Shown here in pieces: positions 55,710 through 64,000 of a stretch of DNA of 64,000 nucleotides; position 1 is the first letter of the stretch, and every line of letters starts with the position of its first letter. Source of the stretch: Leptolyngbya sp. NIES-2104 (GTDB lineage: Bacteria > Cyanobacteriota > Cyanobacteriia > Leptolyngbyales > Leptolyngbyaceae); contig NZ_BBWW01000001.1 in NCBI RefSeq assembly GCF_001485215.1, positions 5,022,001-5,086,000 on the forward strand, given 5' to 3'. A program made the translations under genes and the position numbers. The notes beneath the pieces are model-generated. The model had not been told where the DNA came from and ran no database searches. It worked only from the letters and a program-made list of their open reading frames with translations.

Positions 55710-56168
55710 ATGCTGCACTTGGCGCAAGTTCAAAAAAAAGGCTATCTAGGCAAGGCAGGATTGCGCTTACTGGCTGCTCAAAAGTCAGAGCACATTTGGA
55801 CGAAACTACCTGAAGAGGAAACGGTACTTTCCGCTGAGGCAAATGCTTACAGTGATGGACTGCTCGTGCTGGTCGAAATCTCCAGCAGCAATCAGATTTT
55901 AGATATTCGCGAAGCCAAAGATTGGGTGATGGACTTGGTGCAGTGCTACTTGACGTATGGGTTTACGCCTAGCTCGTTGCAGCAGGAGAAAGAGCGCTCA
56001 GAACAGTGGCGGCAGTCATTGACGCTAGAACAGCAAGAATTAGCGCGAACAAAGATCGAACTTGAGGCACGCCGAGAACAAATCCAAGAACTCGAAGAAG
56101 AACTCAAAAGCGAGAAGAAACAGCTAGAGATGCTGATGTCGCAGGTGAAATCTCAGAACCAGGATTAG
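55710..56168 (+). CDS. Conserved hypothetical coiled-coil protein
   Basis: A 152-residue protein. Residues 1-90 form a compact alpha/beta part (HLAQVQKKGYLGKAGLRLLAAQKSEHIWTKLPEEETVLS...), and residues 95-150 are a long charged coiled coil (RTKIELEARREQIQELEEELKSEKKQLEMLM). I recognise this pattern from unnamed cyanobacterial proteins but know no function. The stop overlaps that of the convergent O-antigen-ligase-like gene by 4 nt. Confidence 0.7.
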   Translation: MLHLAQVQKKGYLGKAGLRLLAAQKSEHIWTKLPEEETVLSAEANAYSDGLLVLVEISSSNQILDIREAKDWVMDLVQCYLTYGFTPSSLQQEKERSEQWRQSLTLEQQELARTKIELEARREQIQELEEELKSEKKQLEMLMSQVKSQNQD

Positions 56169-57394
56169 TCCTGCATTTTCCAAATTCCTGCCAGCAGTAT
56201 CCAGCCCATGAGATTAATCCGGGCATCAAACAGCGGCACATCTAAGAAGCTGAATAAGGTGCAGGCAAAGAACGCGATCGAGAACGTGAAATAGATGCGC
56301 TGATGTTGCGATTGGAGTTTGCGCCAAGTGAATACACTTTGAGCCAAAATCCAGCCGACTAATCCGTATAGCATCAAGGCTGCGGGCAGTCCGGTTTCAG
56401 AAGACAGCATGAAAAAGAGATTGTGCGGATGACCCATCCAAAGCTGCATTTGCTCGGTATACAGTTTTGAAAAGCTGCGGAATCCCCAGCCTGTCAACGG
56501 TCGCTGTTCGGTCATCGACCAGGCAAATTTCCACTGAGTCGATCGCAGTTGATTCACCGGACGATCACTGTACATTTGATCGTTCAATCGCGCCCAAAAA
56601 AATCGCGGGACAATCACTCGAAGCGGTGCAGCGATCGGTTCTGGAGCAAATGCGGCTCCTGCCATTAAGCCCGCAATTCCGACAACACCTGCAACGATTT
56701 TTTTCCACCCGTGATACAGCGCAAACGCTAAACCAGCCAGAAGCGAGATCGCCCAAACATTTCGAGAATTCGTCAAAATTAAGCCGATCGCATTCAAGCA
56801 AAAGATCGCGCCTAGAATTCGCTGACGTTGATCAATCCATAACCCTAGATTGAGAATGAATACGATCGCGTAATAGCTTGCCAGTACATTCGCGTAAGTG
56901 AAGACCGAAGACATTCGCCCTAACGGTTCTCCACCAGGACTAATTGTTAATTCAATCAATCCCCACAAAATCGAAGGCGATCCCCCAACGTTGAAAAATA
57001 ATTGCACCAATCCAATCAGCGTGACCGGGATCGAGGTCAGTACCCAAATCCAAGCGATTTGCGTTAACTGTTTGGGTGATCGAATCAGTTCACTTAATCC
57101 AGCAAACGTCACAAAGAACGGCAGAAAATTGAACAAACCGAGAAAAGCATTGGTGCGATCGAGGGCAAATCCCGCTGCCACAATCATCACCAATCCCAAG
57201 ACCGCAAATCCTCGATTCACTGGTTCACGACTGAGACTAGAGAACCGTTGCTGCCAGATATCGAGCGCTGCCACTAGAACTGGAGTACAGCCCAAGAATG
57301 CACTAAACGGCATCAGAAATAATCCAAATTGAACCAGAATCCAGGGGCGTTGTAGCGACGGATCAGGATGAGATTGCAGGCGCAGCGTCTTCAT
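56165..57394 (-). CDS. O-antigen ligase family membrane protein
   Basis: A 409-residue polytopic membrane protein with about 10-12 hydrophobic segments and the Wzy/WaaL-like central motif: RSTQWKFAWSMTEQRPLTGWGFRSFSKLY, followed by HPHNLFFMLSSETGLPAALML, where the His pair is typical of O-antigen ligase/polymerase (PF04932) proteins. Family members polymerise or transfer surface polysaccharides, or in cyanobacteria have other envelope or transport roles. A mobile element lies directly before its start codon (57392-57394), so its promoter may have been replaced or moved. Confidence 0.85.
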   Translation of the reverse strand: MKTLRLQSHPDPSLQRPWILVQFGLFLMPFSAFLGCTPVLVAALDIWQQRFSSLSREPVNRGFAVLGLVMIVAAGFALDRTNAFLGLFNFLPFFVTFAGLSELIRSPKQLTQIAWIWVLTSIPVTLIGLVQLFFNVGGSPSILWGLIELTISPGGEPLGRMSSVFTYANVLASYYAIVFILNLGLWIDQRQRILGAIFCLNAIGLILTNSRNVWAISLLAGLAFALYHGWKKIVAGVVGIAGLMAGAAFAPEPIAAPLRVIVPRFFWARLNDQMYSDRPVNQLRSTQWKFAWSMTEQRPLTGWGFRSFSKLYTEQMQLWMGHPHNLFFMLSSETGLPAALMLYGLVGWILAQSVFTWRKLQSQHQRIYFTFSIAFFACTLFSFLDVPLFDARINLMGWILLAGIWKMQD

Positions 57395-57396
57395 TA

Positions 57397-57603
57397 GAGG
57401 GTGCTTGAAAAGTATAGAAAGTCTCTTCGCTTCGATTGCCTCCCGCCCTGAAATGAATTTCGGGCTAATGGTGGAAAGTCTACTGAAGTAGACTGGGAGG
57501 CAGTTTCAAGTTCTTAGTCCATTTCAATGGACTTGCGCCGATTAGCCCGAAATTCATTTCAGGGCGGGGCGTTGCAACGAACGACAACTTTTCAAACATC
57601 CTC
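57397..57603. mobile_element. Palindromic MITE-like element B3
   Basis: A 207-bp element from GAGGGTGCTTGAAAAGT to ACTTTTCAAACATCCTC. TTA is present on both sides (57394-57396 and 57604-57606), a possible 3-bp target duplication. The inner structure is a 25-bp outer stem, AGTCTAC-TGAA-GTAGACT and AGTCCAT-TTCA-ATGGACT. It exactly fills the space between the start codon of the O-antigen-ligase-like gene and the stop codon of the YaaW-like gene. Confidence 0.88.
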
Positions 57604-58482
57604 TTAAACGGGTTCAAAGCAGTCCGATCGCGTTAACCGAATTTGAGCCAAAGCGAAAATGATTGGAATCACGCGCCCGTAATTTGTGGCGATCGCTCTC
57701 CAGCCCAAATCTGCCAGAAACCAAGTCCACAATGCCGATCCCAAAAAGGCAAACGCTGCACGAGTCGCCCCATATCGCGCCGTTGCCATCGTCATCCCTC
57801 GTTTTGCTAATTGCAGCGAAACCTGAGTTTGAATCTGAGTTGCAGCGACAATTCCACCTTGTGCGATCGCTTGTTGTGCCATTTGATAACGTGCAAAGTG
57901 CAGGGCAAACTGTCGCGCAATCTGTTCTAGCAAAAGAGGCTGTAGTAGGGTATTCACCGCTAAGGCACCTCCGCCTTTAGCCACGAGCGACATCGGATTC
58001 TTCTGCAAAGACAGCGGTAATTCTTCAGCAAGACCCGTATCGATCAGCGCATTTTTCACTCGTCGGGTCAAAGCGGTTTGCTCGGACACAGGAAGTTGCT
58101 TCCAGGCGCGGTTTAATAGACTGAGGAAGATTTCAGCTTCTAAATCGGTCGTAGACATTGATCCCGTGTAGGGCAATTTCAGATAGCGGCAGACTTGGAT
58201 CAGAATTTGGCGGTAGCTCACTTGTCCGGTTCTACGGCGGAGGACTGTGATACCATCGGCTGCGAGGAAGCGGAATCGCTCATCGATCGCATCGAGCCAG
58301 TCTTCCCGCGATTGGCTTTGTAGATCGATCGGGTCAGTCGCGTTGACGTAATCCAGCGGGTTGAACTTCGGACGAAATAGAATTTCTGTCAGTTCGCGTA
58401 GTTCATCATCTGTCGCCAATTCCAAAGCGGCTCTAAACTCATCCACTGGTGGTCTTCCTCCCGATGCTGCTTCCAGATTCAT
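57604..58482 (-). CDS. YaaW-like family protein
   Basis: ATG 58482 gives 292 residues; a GTG at 58503 is a less likely start. The N-terminal DEFRAALELATDDELRELTEILF and the following segment (DWLDAIDERFRFLAADGITVLRRRTGQVSYRQILIQVC) match what I remember of YaaW/DUF3944-type proteins, in part called ubiquinol-cytochrome c chaperone-like. The C-terminal half has a glycine-rich region and a membrane-like helix (ARYGATRAAFAFLGSALWTWFLADLGW). Function is unknown. Its TAA stop forms one edge of element B3, so it is otherwise intact. Confidence 0.7.
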   Translation of the reverse strand: MNLEAASGGRPPVDEFRAALELATDDELRELTEILFRPKFNPLDYVNATDPIDLQSQSREDWLDAIDERFRFLAADGITVLRRRTGQVSYRQILIQVCRYLKLPYTGSMSTTDLEAEIFLSLLNRAWKQLPVSEQTALTRRVKNALIDTGLAEELPLSLQKNPMSLVAKGGGALAVNTLLQPLLLEQIARQFALHFARYQMAQQAIAQGGIVAATQIQTQVSLQLAKRGMTMATARYGATRAAFAFLGSALWTWFLADLGWRAIATNYGRVIPIIFALAQIRLTRSDCFEPV

Positions 58483-58537
58483 TCTACATAAGCTAGACGA
58501 CACATCGGATATTACTTGTTTCAGGATTTCTCAAAGT

Positions 58538-59581
58538 ATGCTCGATTCCCAATTTGATATCGCGATCGTGGGTGCCGGGATGTCCGGTTTAACCTGTGCT
58601 CAGATGCTCCACCAAGCAGGCTATAAGGTGGTTGTGATCGACAAGTCCCGTGGTTTGGGTGGAAGAATGGCAACTCGCCGTTTGCAGGGAACGCACGCGG
58701 ATCATGGCGTTTGTTATCTCAAGCCAAAATCCGCTGAGTTTCAGGACTTGTTGAATCAGTTGGTCGATCGCAAAATCATTCGCGTCTGGACGGATACGAT
58801 TCACGAATTGGATGAAGGCAGAATTCAACCGCCACAAAAGCGAGCTTCGTGTTACGCGGCGATGAATGGGATTACGATGATCGCGAAATTCCTCTCGATC
58901 GGCTTAACGCTGAGATTGAACCATCGAGTCGAACGCATCGAAGAGCAGAACGGCTGGAATCTTTACTGTGAATCGGGCGAAGTGATTTCAGCGAGTGCGG
59001 TGATTGTGGCGATTCCGGCTCCACAGGCGGCGATGTTGTGTGGAACGTATATTGAGCGGTTGACCTCGATCGAGTATTCGCCGTGTATTAGTGCGATCGC
59101 GGTTTATCCGACCGAGCGACAGGCGGATGTGGAACGATTGGATTGGAAAGCGATCGTGTGTCTGGCAGATTCAGATTTAGGCTGGATTGGTATTGATAGC
59201 ACAAAGCAATTGAATCCGGGACAACCTGCGATCGTGATTCAAAGTAATGCAACGTTTGCCGCACAACATTTAGAAGATCTTGATTTGCAGCAAGTCGGAG
59301 AGCAATTGTTAAAACGGGCGGCAGAAGTAGCAGAACCGTGGTTTACCAGTCCGGAGGTGCTGCAAGTTCATCGCTGGCGGTATGCGTTTCCGATTAATCC
59401 TGTTTCTGAAAAATTCTTAGCTGCGACGACTTCTAATCCGATGATTTGCACCGGGGATTGGTGTGGTGGAAATCGGGTTGAGAATGCGTTTCATGCTGGG
59501 CTTGCGACTGCGAATCATTTAAACGGGCAACTCAGCAACCAGCCGCTACCTAAACAGTTTTGGACACAAATTAGTGGGTAA
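58538..59581 (+). CDS. Renalase-like NAD(P)/FAD-dependent oxidoreductase
   Basis: ATG 58538 gives 347 residues; a longer frame from 58361 lies over the divergent gene and is rejected. An FAD-binding Rossmann motif (DIAIVGAGMSGLTCAQML at 7-24) and GLGGRMATRRL near 39-49 are the hallmarks of renalase-like amine oxidases, which oxidise or epimerise NAD(P)H isomers in animals. The C-terminus has FAD-contact GDWCGGNRVENAFHAGLATAN. Only 55 nt separate it from the divergent YaaW-like start, so the promoters must overlap. Substrate unknown. Confidence 0.85.
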   Translation: MLDSQFDIAIVGAGMSGLTCAQMLHQAGYKVVVIDKSRGLGGRMATRRLQGTHADHGVCYLKPKSAEFQDLLNQLVDRKIIRVWTDTIHELDEGRIQPPQKRASCYAAMNGITMIAKFLSIGLTLRLNHRVERIEEQNGWNLYCESGEVISASAVIVAIPAPQAAMLCGTYIERLTSIEYSPCISAIAVYPTERQADVERLDWKAIVCLADSDLGWIGIDSTKQLNPGQPAIVIQSNATFAAQHLEDLDLQQVGEQLLKRAAEVAEPWFTSPEVLQVHRWRYAFPINPVSEKFLAATTSNPMICTGDWCGGNRVENAFHAGLATANHLNGQLSNQPLPKQFWTQISG

Positions 59582-59688
59582 TTTCTCTAAATTTTGAATT
59601 TCCCTAATGGATAATCGCAGACCTGTGATTTAACTATACAAGGGCGTGGTTTCTTATGCTCTAACGTGTTATGGACGGGTAGTACAAA

Positions 59689-61401
59689 ATGGTTTTCCGA
59701 TCGCTGTTTCAAGCTGTTCTACTGTTCGGTATTTTTGCCCCGGTTGCTTCGGTGGCTCAGCCCGTTGTGCCAATTCCGCCTCAAGATTTGCCGCGCCCTT
59801 TACCGCCGCAACCTTCCCCAGAGCCGCAAATTCCAACCCCGCTTCCGCCTCCGGATCAATTGCTGCCTCAGCCCATTACGCCGCCTTCAACGATCGAGAC
59901 TCCAGGCAATATTCCCGATACGATCCAGGTCAAACAGTTTGATGTGGTCGGTAGTACAGTATTTAGCGCGAAAGATTTTGAGCCGATCACAAAGCCGTAT
60001 CTGAATCGAAATGTTTCGTTTGCGGAATTATTGCAATTACGATCGGCGATCGCTGAACTTTATATCAAAAATGGATATGTCACGTCTGCTGCGGTATTGC
60101 CGCCTCAAGTGCTCACCGGGGGCGTAGTCAAAATTCAAGTGATCGAAGGCTCGATCGAGCAAATCAATGTAATTGGCACGCGTCGCCTGAATCCGGCTTA
60201 TATTCGGAGCCGCATCGGGCTTTCTGTGCAAGCGCCGTTAAATGTAAATCGCTTGCTCGAAGGCTTACGACTTTTGCAACTCGATCCGCTGATCGCTTCG
60301 ATTTCAGCCGATTTGCAGGCGGGAACCCGTCCTGGAACCAGTGTTTTACAAGTGACGATTACGGAAGCGAAAACATTCTCGGTGACTCCAACGCTCGATA
60401 ATGCTCGATCGCCGAGTGTTGGATCGTTCCGTCGCCAACTTGAACTGTCACAGGCGAATTTACTCGGTTTAGGAGATGGGCTGAGAGCGAGTTATACCAA
60501 TACTGACGGCAGTAATGGAGTTGATTTGAGCTATACGGTGCCGCTCAATCCCCGAAATGGAACGTTACGGCTTGCGTATGGCAGTACTCGGAGCCGAGTG
60601 ATTGAATCGCCGTTTGACGTTTTGGATATTCAGGCGCGATCTCGCTACTACGAATTGACGTTTCGCCAGCCGATCGTGCAGCGTCCGACCAATGAATTTA
60701 CGTTAGGGCTAACGTTCTCGCGTCAAGAAAGTGAGACAGAATTAGGTATCGATAATATTGGTCCGTTTCGGTTGTCGCCGGGAGCCGATGAGCAAGGTCG
60801 AACGAGAATTTCAGCGCTGCGATTTTTTCAGGAATATGTACAGCGTAGTGAGCGACAAGTTTTCGCCGCTCGATCGCAGTTTAGTTTTGGTTTGGGCTTG
60901 TTCGATGCGACGATCAATGATCAGGCTCCTGATAGTCAGTTTTTTACATGGCGCGGACAAGCTCAATGGACAAGGCTGTTAGCGCGGGATTCATTATTGT
61001 TAGTGCGGGGCGATTTGCAGTTAAGCGATCGTACTTTAGTGCCGTTAGAACAGATCGGTATCGGCGGCGTGGATACGGTTCGCGGCTATCGGCAAGATGC
61101 GCTCCTGACCGATAACGGATTCTTGTTCTCATCGGAAGTGCGGTTGCCGATTTTGCGATCGGGACGTGCTTTAGTTCAAGTCACACCTTTTATCGATGTG
61201 GGAACCGCTTGGAATCGCAGCGGGGCGAATCCAAATCCAAATACTTTGGTCGGGGCGGGATTCGGATTTTTGTGGCAGCAAGGGGATGATTTTTCAGCGC
61301 GGATTGATTTTGGATTTCCGCTGGTGTCGATCGAGGGCGAAAGACGCAGCTTGCAAGAAAAGGGCATTTATTTCTCGATCCGCTATAGTCCATCGTTCTA
61401 G
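59689..61401 (+). CDS. TpsB outer-membrane transporter (ShlB/FhaC/HecB family)
   Basis: A 570-residue protein with signal peptide (residues 1-23), a Pro-rich linker (about 25-75), POTRA domains (about 80-230, with VKQFDVVGSTVFSAKDFEPITKPYLNR and IEQINVIGTRRLNPAYIRSRIG) and a 16-strand beta-barrel (about 240-570) including the VRGYRQDALLTDNGFLFSSEVRLPI motif and a C-terminal aromatic residue (Phe570). It exports a TpsA exoprotein across the outer membrane. The only TpsA candidate in the window is the partial gene at its left end, 59 kb away; linkage is inference. Confidence 0.93.
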   Translation: MVFRSLFQAVLLFGIFAPVASVAQPVVPIPPQDLPRPLPPQPSPEPQIPTPLPPPDQLLPQPITPPSTIETPGNIPDTIQVKQFDVVGSTVFSAKDFEPITKPYLNRNVSFAELLQLRSAIAELYIKNGYVTSAAVLPPQVLTGGVVKIQVIEGSIEQINVIGTRRLNPAYIRSRIGLSVQAPLNVNRLLEGLRLLQLDPLIASISADLQAGTRPGTSVLQVTITEAKTFSVTPTLDNARSPSVGSFRRQLELSQANLLGLGDGLRASYTNTDGSNGVDLSYTVPLNPRNGTLRLAYGSTRSRVIESPFDVLDIQARSRYYELTFRQPIVQRPTNEFTLGLTFSRQESETELGIDNIGPFRLSPGADEQGRTRISALRFFQEYVQRSERQVFAARSQFSFGLGLFDATINDQAPDSQFFTWRGQAQWTRLLARDSLLLVRGDLQLSDRTLVPLEQIGIGGVDTVRGYRQDALLTDNGFLFSSEVRLPILRSGRALVQVTPFIDVGTAWNRSGANPNPNTLVGAGFGFLWQQGDDFSARIDFGFPLVSIEGERRSLQEKGIYFSIRYSPSF

Positions 61402-61443
61402 ATTTGGTGCGACACTAGATCAGATTTGGCGGACGGTTGGGAC

Positions 61444-62607
61444 ATGGTGCAAGACAGTCAGAAAGAGCGATCTTGGTTTTATTGGTTTACGGTGCCGATT
61501 TATCCGTATAGCCAACGCCGTACGATTCGACGGGAAGTAGTCAAAGACTCGGTTTGGGTCTTTGAGCAGCTTCAAGGCGTTTTCTATGTGGTTACACCGA
61601 TTCGGATGACCGTTGTAAAACTCGATGCGGGTGGGCTTTTGGTGTATGCGCCTGTGGCTCCGACGATCGAGTGTTTGCGATTGCTAAATGAAATTGTTTC
61701 CGTTCACGGAGATGTTCAATACATCATTTTTCCAACTGCTTCCGGTTTGGAACATAAAGCATTTGTGCCGCCGTTCGCTCGAAAGTATCCGAATGCTCAA
61801 ATTTATATTGCACCGGATCAATGGAGTTACCCGGTTAATCTGCCGTTGTCGTGGTTAGGATTTCCCAAGCATCGGACGCATTTACTCGATGGTCGATCAA
61901 TTCCGTTTGGCGATCAGTTTGAATACGCGAAACTCGGTCCAATTCGGTTGGGATTAGGACCGTTTGAGGAAATTGCGTTATTCGATCGACGTTCTAAAAC
62001 GCTGCTCGTTACGGATTCTGTCCTTTCCGTTCCAGAAGTCGCGCCCGAAATTATCCAGATCGATCCGTATCCTTTGCTGTTTCACGCTCGCGAGTCTGGA
62101 ACCGAGCAGATTGAAGATACTGAAGCAAATCGCCGCAAAGGATGGCAGCGAGTCGCATTGTTCACGTTTTATTTTCGTCCTAGCGGGTTGGATATCGCTG
62201 ATTTAATCCCATCGGTGCGAGAAGTGGTTAAAGCACCGGATCGATCGAAGAAAGCCTTTTTCGGCTGGTATCCGTTTCATTGGAAATTGGGCTGGCAGCG
62301 ATCGTTTGAGGCGTTACGAAAACATCGATTGATCGTGGCTCCGATTTTGCAGCGATTGATTCTAAATCGTGAACCGCAGATCGTGATTGATTGGGCAGAA
62401 AAGGTTGCGAGTTGGGACTTTGAGCGGATTATTCCTTGTCACTTGGATGCCCCGATCGATGCTAATTCTCAGGAGTTTCGCGCTGCATTCAGTTTTTTAG
62501 AAAAGGATGGCAGAGCTTTACCGGATGAAGACTTTGAACTTTTGAAAGAGATTGAGAAAGGCTTGATCAAAACGAAAGTAACTCCACCTGCGAAAGAGAA
62601 GTTGTAA
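61444..62607 (+). CDS. DUF4336 domain protein
   Basis: ATG 61444 gives 387 residues; an upstream TTG at 61426 is possible. The DUF4336 pattern is clear: VFEQLQGVFYVVTPIRMTVVKLDAGGLLVYAPVAPTIECLRLL, GDVQYIIFPTASGLEHKAFVPPFARKYPNAQIYIAPDQWSYPVNLPL and later ALFDRRSKTLLVTDSVLSVP. The arrangement resembles a degenerate metallo-beta-lactamase fold, with His in GLEHK and C-terminal IIPCHLD as possible metal ligands; that is inference. It follows tpsB by 42 nt and may be co-transcribed. Its TAA is the left edge of element B4. Confidence 0.85.
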   Translation: MVQDSQKERSWFYWFTVPIYPYSQRRTIRREVVKDSVWVFEQLQGVFYVVTPIRMTVVKLDAGGLLVYAPVAPTIECLRLLNEIVSVHGDVQYIIFPTASGLEHKAFVPPFARKYPNAQIYIAPDQWSYPVNLPLSWLGFPKHRTHLLDGRSIPFGDQFEYAKLGPIRLGLGPFEEIALFDRRSKTLLVTDSVLSVPEVAPEIIQIDPYPLLFHARESGTEQIEDTEANRRKGWQRVALFTFYFRPSGLDIADLIPSVREVVKAPDRSKKAFFGWYPFHWKLGWQRSFEALRKHRLIVAPILQRLILNREPQIVIDWAEKVASWDFERIIPCHLDAPIDANSQEFRAAFSFLEKDGRALPDEDFELLKEIEKGLIKTKVTPPAKEKL

Positions 62608-62818
62608 GAGGGTGTTTGAAAAGTATAAAAAGTCTCTTCGCTTCGATTGCATCCCGCCCGGAGCTAAACCTCTGGGCTAATCAGCGCAACCCTGCTAAAG
62701 CAGGCTCAAGCGCAAGTTCTGCGGCTCTTAGTCCCGTTCAGGGGGCTTTCCTCGGTCAGCCCGGAGGTTCAGCTCCGGGCGGGTGAATGCAACAAACGAC
62801 GACTTTTCAAACACCCTC
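62608..62818. mobile_element. Palindromic MITE-like element B4 with a divergent core
   Basis: The termini are those of family B (GAGGGTGTTTGAAAAGTATA ... ACTTTTCAAACACCCTC), 211 bp in all, with TAA on both sides (62605-62607 and 62819-62821). The core differs: CCCGCCCGGAGCTAAACCTC pairs with its complement ending GAGCTCCGGGCGGG-like sequence, enclosing CCTGC-TAAA-GCAGG and AGTCCCG-TTCA-GGGGGCT. The pairing is kept although the bases differ from B1-B3. Confidence 0.85.
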
Positions 62819-63133
62819 TAACTAAGCGTGAATTTGGTGGTTTTTTTCGGCTTTGTTACTCACCCGCTTCGTTGTCAGCCCGCTCCGGAATAAAATTCGG
62901 GGCTAACAGTGCGAAGTCCCTTCAGGACTGCAAGCCTTGTAATGATTCGCATTCAACCCCCTTCAGTGGGTTTCGCACGATCAGCCCCGAATTTTATTCC
63001 GGGGCGAGTCAGCATCGAAGCGGAAAGATTTATCGAATTCACACTATCTCGCAATACTCGATCGAATTCGTATCCTCTGCAACGTCCTGCAAAGAAAGCG
63101 CTATCATAGCCTTTGTCATAACACCGAACGGCT
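62819..63133. other. Intergenic region with element A6
   Basis: This 315-nt gap before secD holds a family A palindromic element (62877-63009, separate entry). The rest, about 60 nt before and 125 nt after the element, shows no gene; it must contain the secD promoter or leader. Confidence 0.6.
62877..63009. repeat. Palindromic element A6 upstream of secD
   Basis: A 133-bp family A element starting CAGCCCGCTCCGGAATAAAA and ending TTATTCCGGGGCGAGT. The inner hairpins are weaker: AGTCC-CTTCA-GGACT (62915-62929) and CCCCCTTCAGTGGG. It lies 58 nt right of element B4, so two element families sit side by side. Confidence 0.82.
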
Positions 63134-64000
63134 ATGGGACGGCAGCGAGGATTACTTCTATTAATTTTAGTGTTGGTGCTTGGCTCGATCTATATCATCT
63201 TTGATCAGCGCCATTTTCCAGCATTATTGGGCTTGGATTTACGCGGTGGATCGCAAATCACGATTCAGGTTAAGCCTACCGCAGAAATACAGAAAATTAC
63301 ATCACAGCAGCTAGAAGATGTACAGCGGGTGATCGAAGGTCGGATTAACGGTTTGGGCGTATCGGAACCCCTCGTGCAAACAGCGGGCGAAGATCAGATT
63401 CTCGTTCAGTTGCCGGGTGTCAACGATCCAGAACAGGCTGAGCGAGTTTTGGGCGGTACAGCACAGCTTGATTTTCGGGCACAAAAGGCGGGAACCGAAG
63501 CAAGACTTCCGATCGAACAATCAATCCGTCAAGATCTCCTCAAGAAACAGGACGAACTCCGTAAATCTGGGGACGAAAAAGCGATCGCTGAAAATCAAGC
63601 GGCAATCAAACGCAGCAATGATGCGATCGCGTCTCTGTTCGATCCGCCTGCGCTCGTGGGTAAGAACCTGAAAAATGCTTTTCCTGAATCCGCTCCAGGC
63701 TCGAACTCGTTTAGCGTCGGATTGCAATTCGATCAAGAAGGCGGCGAGAAATTTGCTCAACTGACGAAAACTTTGGCGGGAACAGGTCGATCGCTCGGAA
63801 TTTTTCTCGATAACGGTTTGATCAGCTTTCCAAGCGTTGGAGCCGAATTTGCTCAAACCGGAATTACAGGTGGCGGGGCGACGATCACGGGACGATTTAC
63901 CGCTCAAGAAGCGACCGATTTAGCCGTACAGCTTCGCGGTGGTGCTTTACCGCTTCCGGTTGAAGTCGTAGAAAACCGAACCGTCGGCGCAACCCTCGGA
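63134..64000 (+). CDS. secD: Protein translocase subunit SecD (partial at window end)
   Basis: The frame starts at ATG 63134 and is open to the edge (289 codons). Residues 6-22 form the first transmembrane helix (LLLLILVLVLGSIYIIF), followed by the D1 signature LLGLDLRGGSQITIQV and the periplasmic P1 domain with IQKITSQQLEDVQRVIEGRINGLGVSEPLVQ and DQILVQLPGV. The later GQLRGGALPLP-type segment (QLRGGALPLPVEVVENRTVGATLG) precedes the missing membrane domain. SecD works with SecF to drive late stages of protein export through SecYEG using the proton gradient. secF is expected just outside the window. Confidence 0.95.
   Translation, partial: MGRQRGLLLLILVLVLGSIYIIFDQRHFPALLGLDLRGGSQITIQVKPTAEIQKITSQQLEDVQRVIEGRINGLGVSEPLVQTAGEDQILVQLPGVNDPEQAERVLGGTAQLDFRAQKAGTEARLPIEQSIRQDLLKKQDELRKSGDEKAIAENQAAIKRSNDAIASLFDPPALVGKNLKNAFPESAPGSNSFSVGLQFDQEGGEKFAQLTKTLAGTGRSLGIFLDNGLISFPSVGAEFAQTGITGGGATITGRFTAQEATDLAVQLRGGALPLPVEVVENRTVGATLG

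Noticed and set aside
62872-63204. Plus-strand frames of 110 and 66 codons before secD
   Set aside because: They encode the peptide of palindromic element A6 and overlap the secD start in another frame.

Overview
The window is chromosomal DNA of a cyanobacterium. The evidence is the very frequent GCGATCGC-type palindrome (HIP1) and a set of genes diagnostic of the phylum: ferredoxin-NADP reductase with a phycobilisome-linker domain, phosphoribulokinase, an omega-3 lipid desaturase, sucrose-phosphate phosphatase, a valyl-tRNA synthetase carrying the membrane CAAD domain, and a mycosporine (UV sunscreen) cluster. The style fits a Leptolyngbya-like or other non-picoplanktonic lineage, but that is only a guess. 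Both ends cut through genes: a two-partner-secretion exoprotein on the left and secD on the right. I found no tRNA, rRNA, CRISPR array or transposase gene.

Layout. 1-7.6 kb: a tightly packed operon of exoprotein, secreted TPR-CHAT protease-like protein, DUF928 protein, CHASE2 hybrid kinase and REC-PAS regulator. The matching outer-membrane TpsB transporter lies far away at 59.7 kb. 7.6-13.8 kb: two divergent AAA-like ATPases, an intergenic terminator hairpin, a chemoreceptor and a small membrane protein. 13.9-17.2 kb: nitroreductase, FAD oxidoreductase, then a HipA-like kinase with DUF3037 partner. 17.3-21.3 kb: methyltransferase, PIG-L deacetylase, acyl-CoA dehydrogenase and glycosyltransferase, an apparent pathway of unknown product. 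21.6-32.3 kb: stress membrane protein, signalling proteins, glycogen debranching enzyme, spp-ruvA, secreted protein, dnaG. 32.4-44.6 kb: HD phosphohydrolase, SagB-like dehydrogenase, pentapeptide protein, SH3 protein, mysC-mysB-mysA, gamma-glutamyltransferase, muramidase, mnmD with a tiny coupled ORF. 44.7-52.2 kb: desB, a hicBA pair with a frameshifted toxin, nuclease-like protein, petH, prk, a repeat protein. 52.3-64 kb: valS, O-antigen-ligase-like protein, YaaW-like protein, renalase-like oxidoreductase, tpsB, DUF4336 protein and secD.

The most unusual feature is a set of dispersed elements of about 130-211 bp. Each has a long outer stem enclosing two short hairpins. Sequence families differ strongly but keep the pairing. 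The best preserved have GAGGGTGTTTGAAAAGT-like terminal inverted repeats and two have possible TNA target duplications, so they look like MITEs. One sits in frame inside the CHAT gene, one changed the end of a glycosyltransferase, one separates mysC from mysBA, and one is nested in another palindromic repeat.

Convergent gene pairs are packed unusually tightly: four share overlapping stop codons. All functional assignments come from motifs read by eye; no database search was run.
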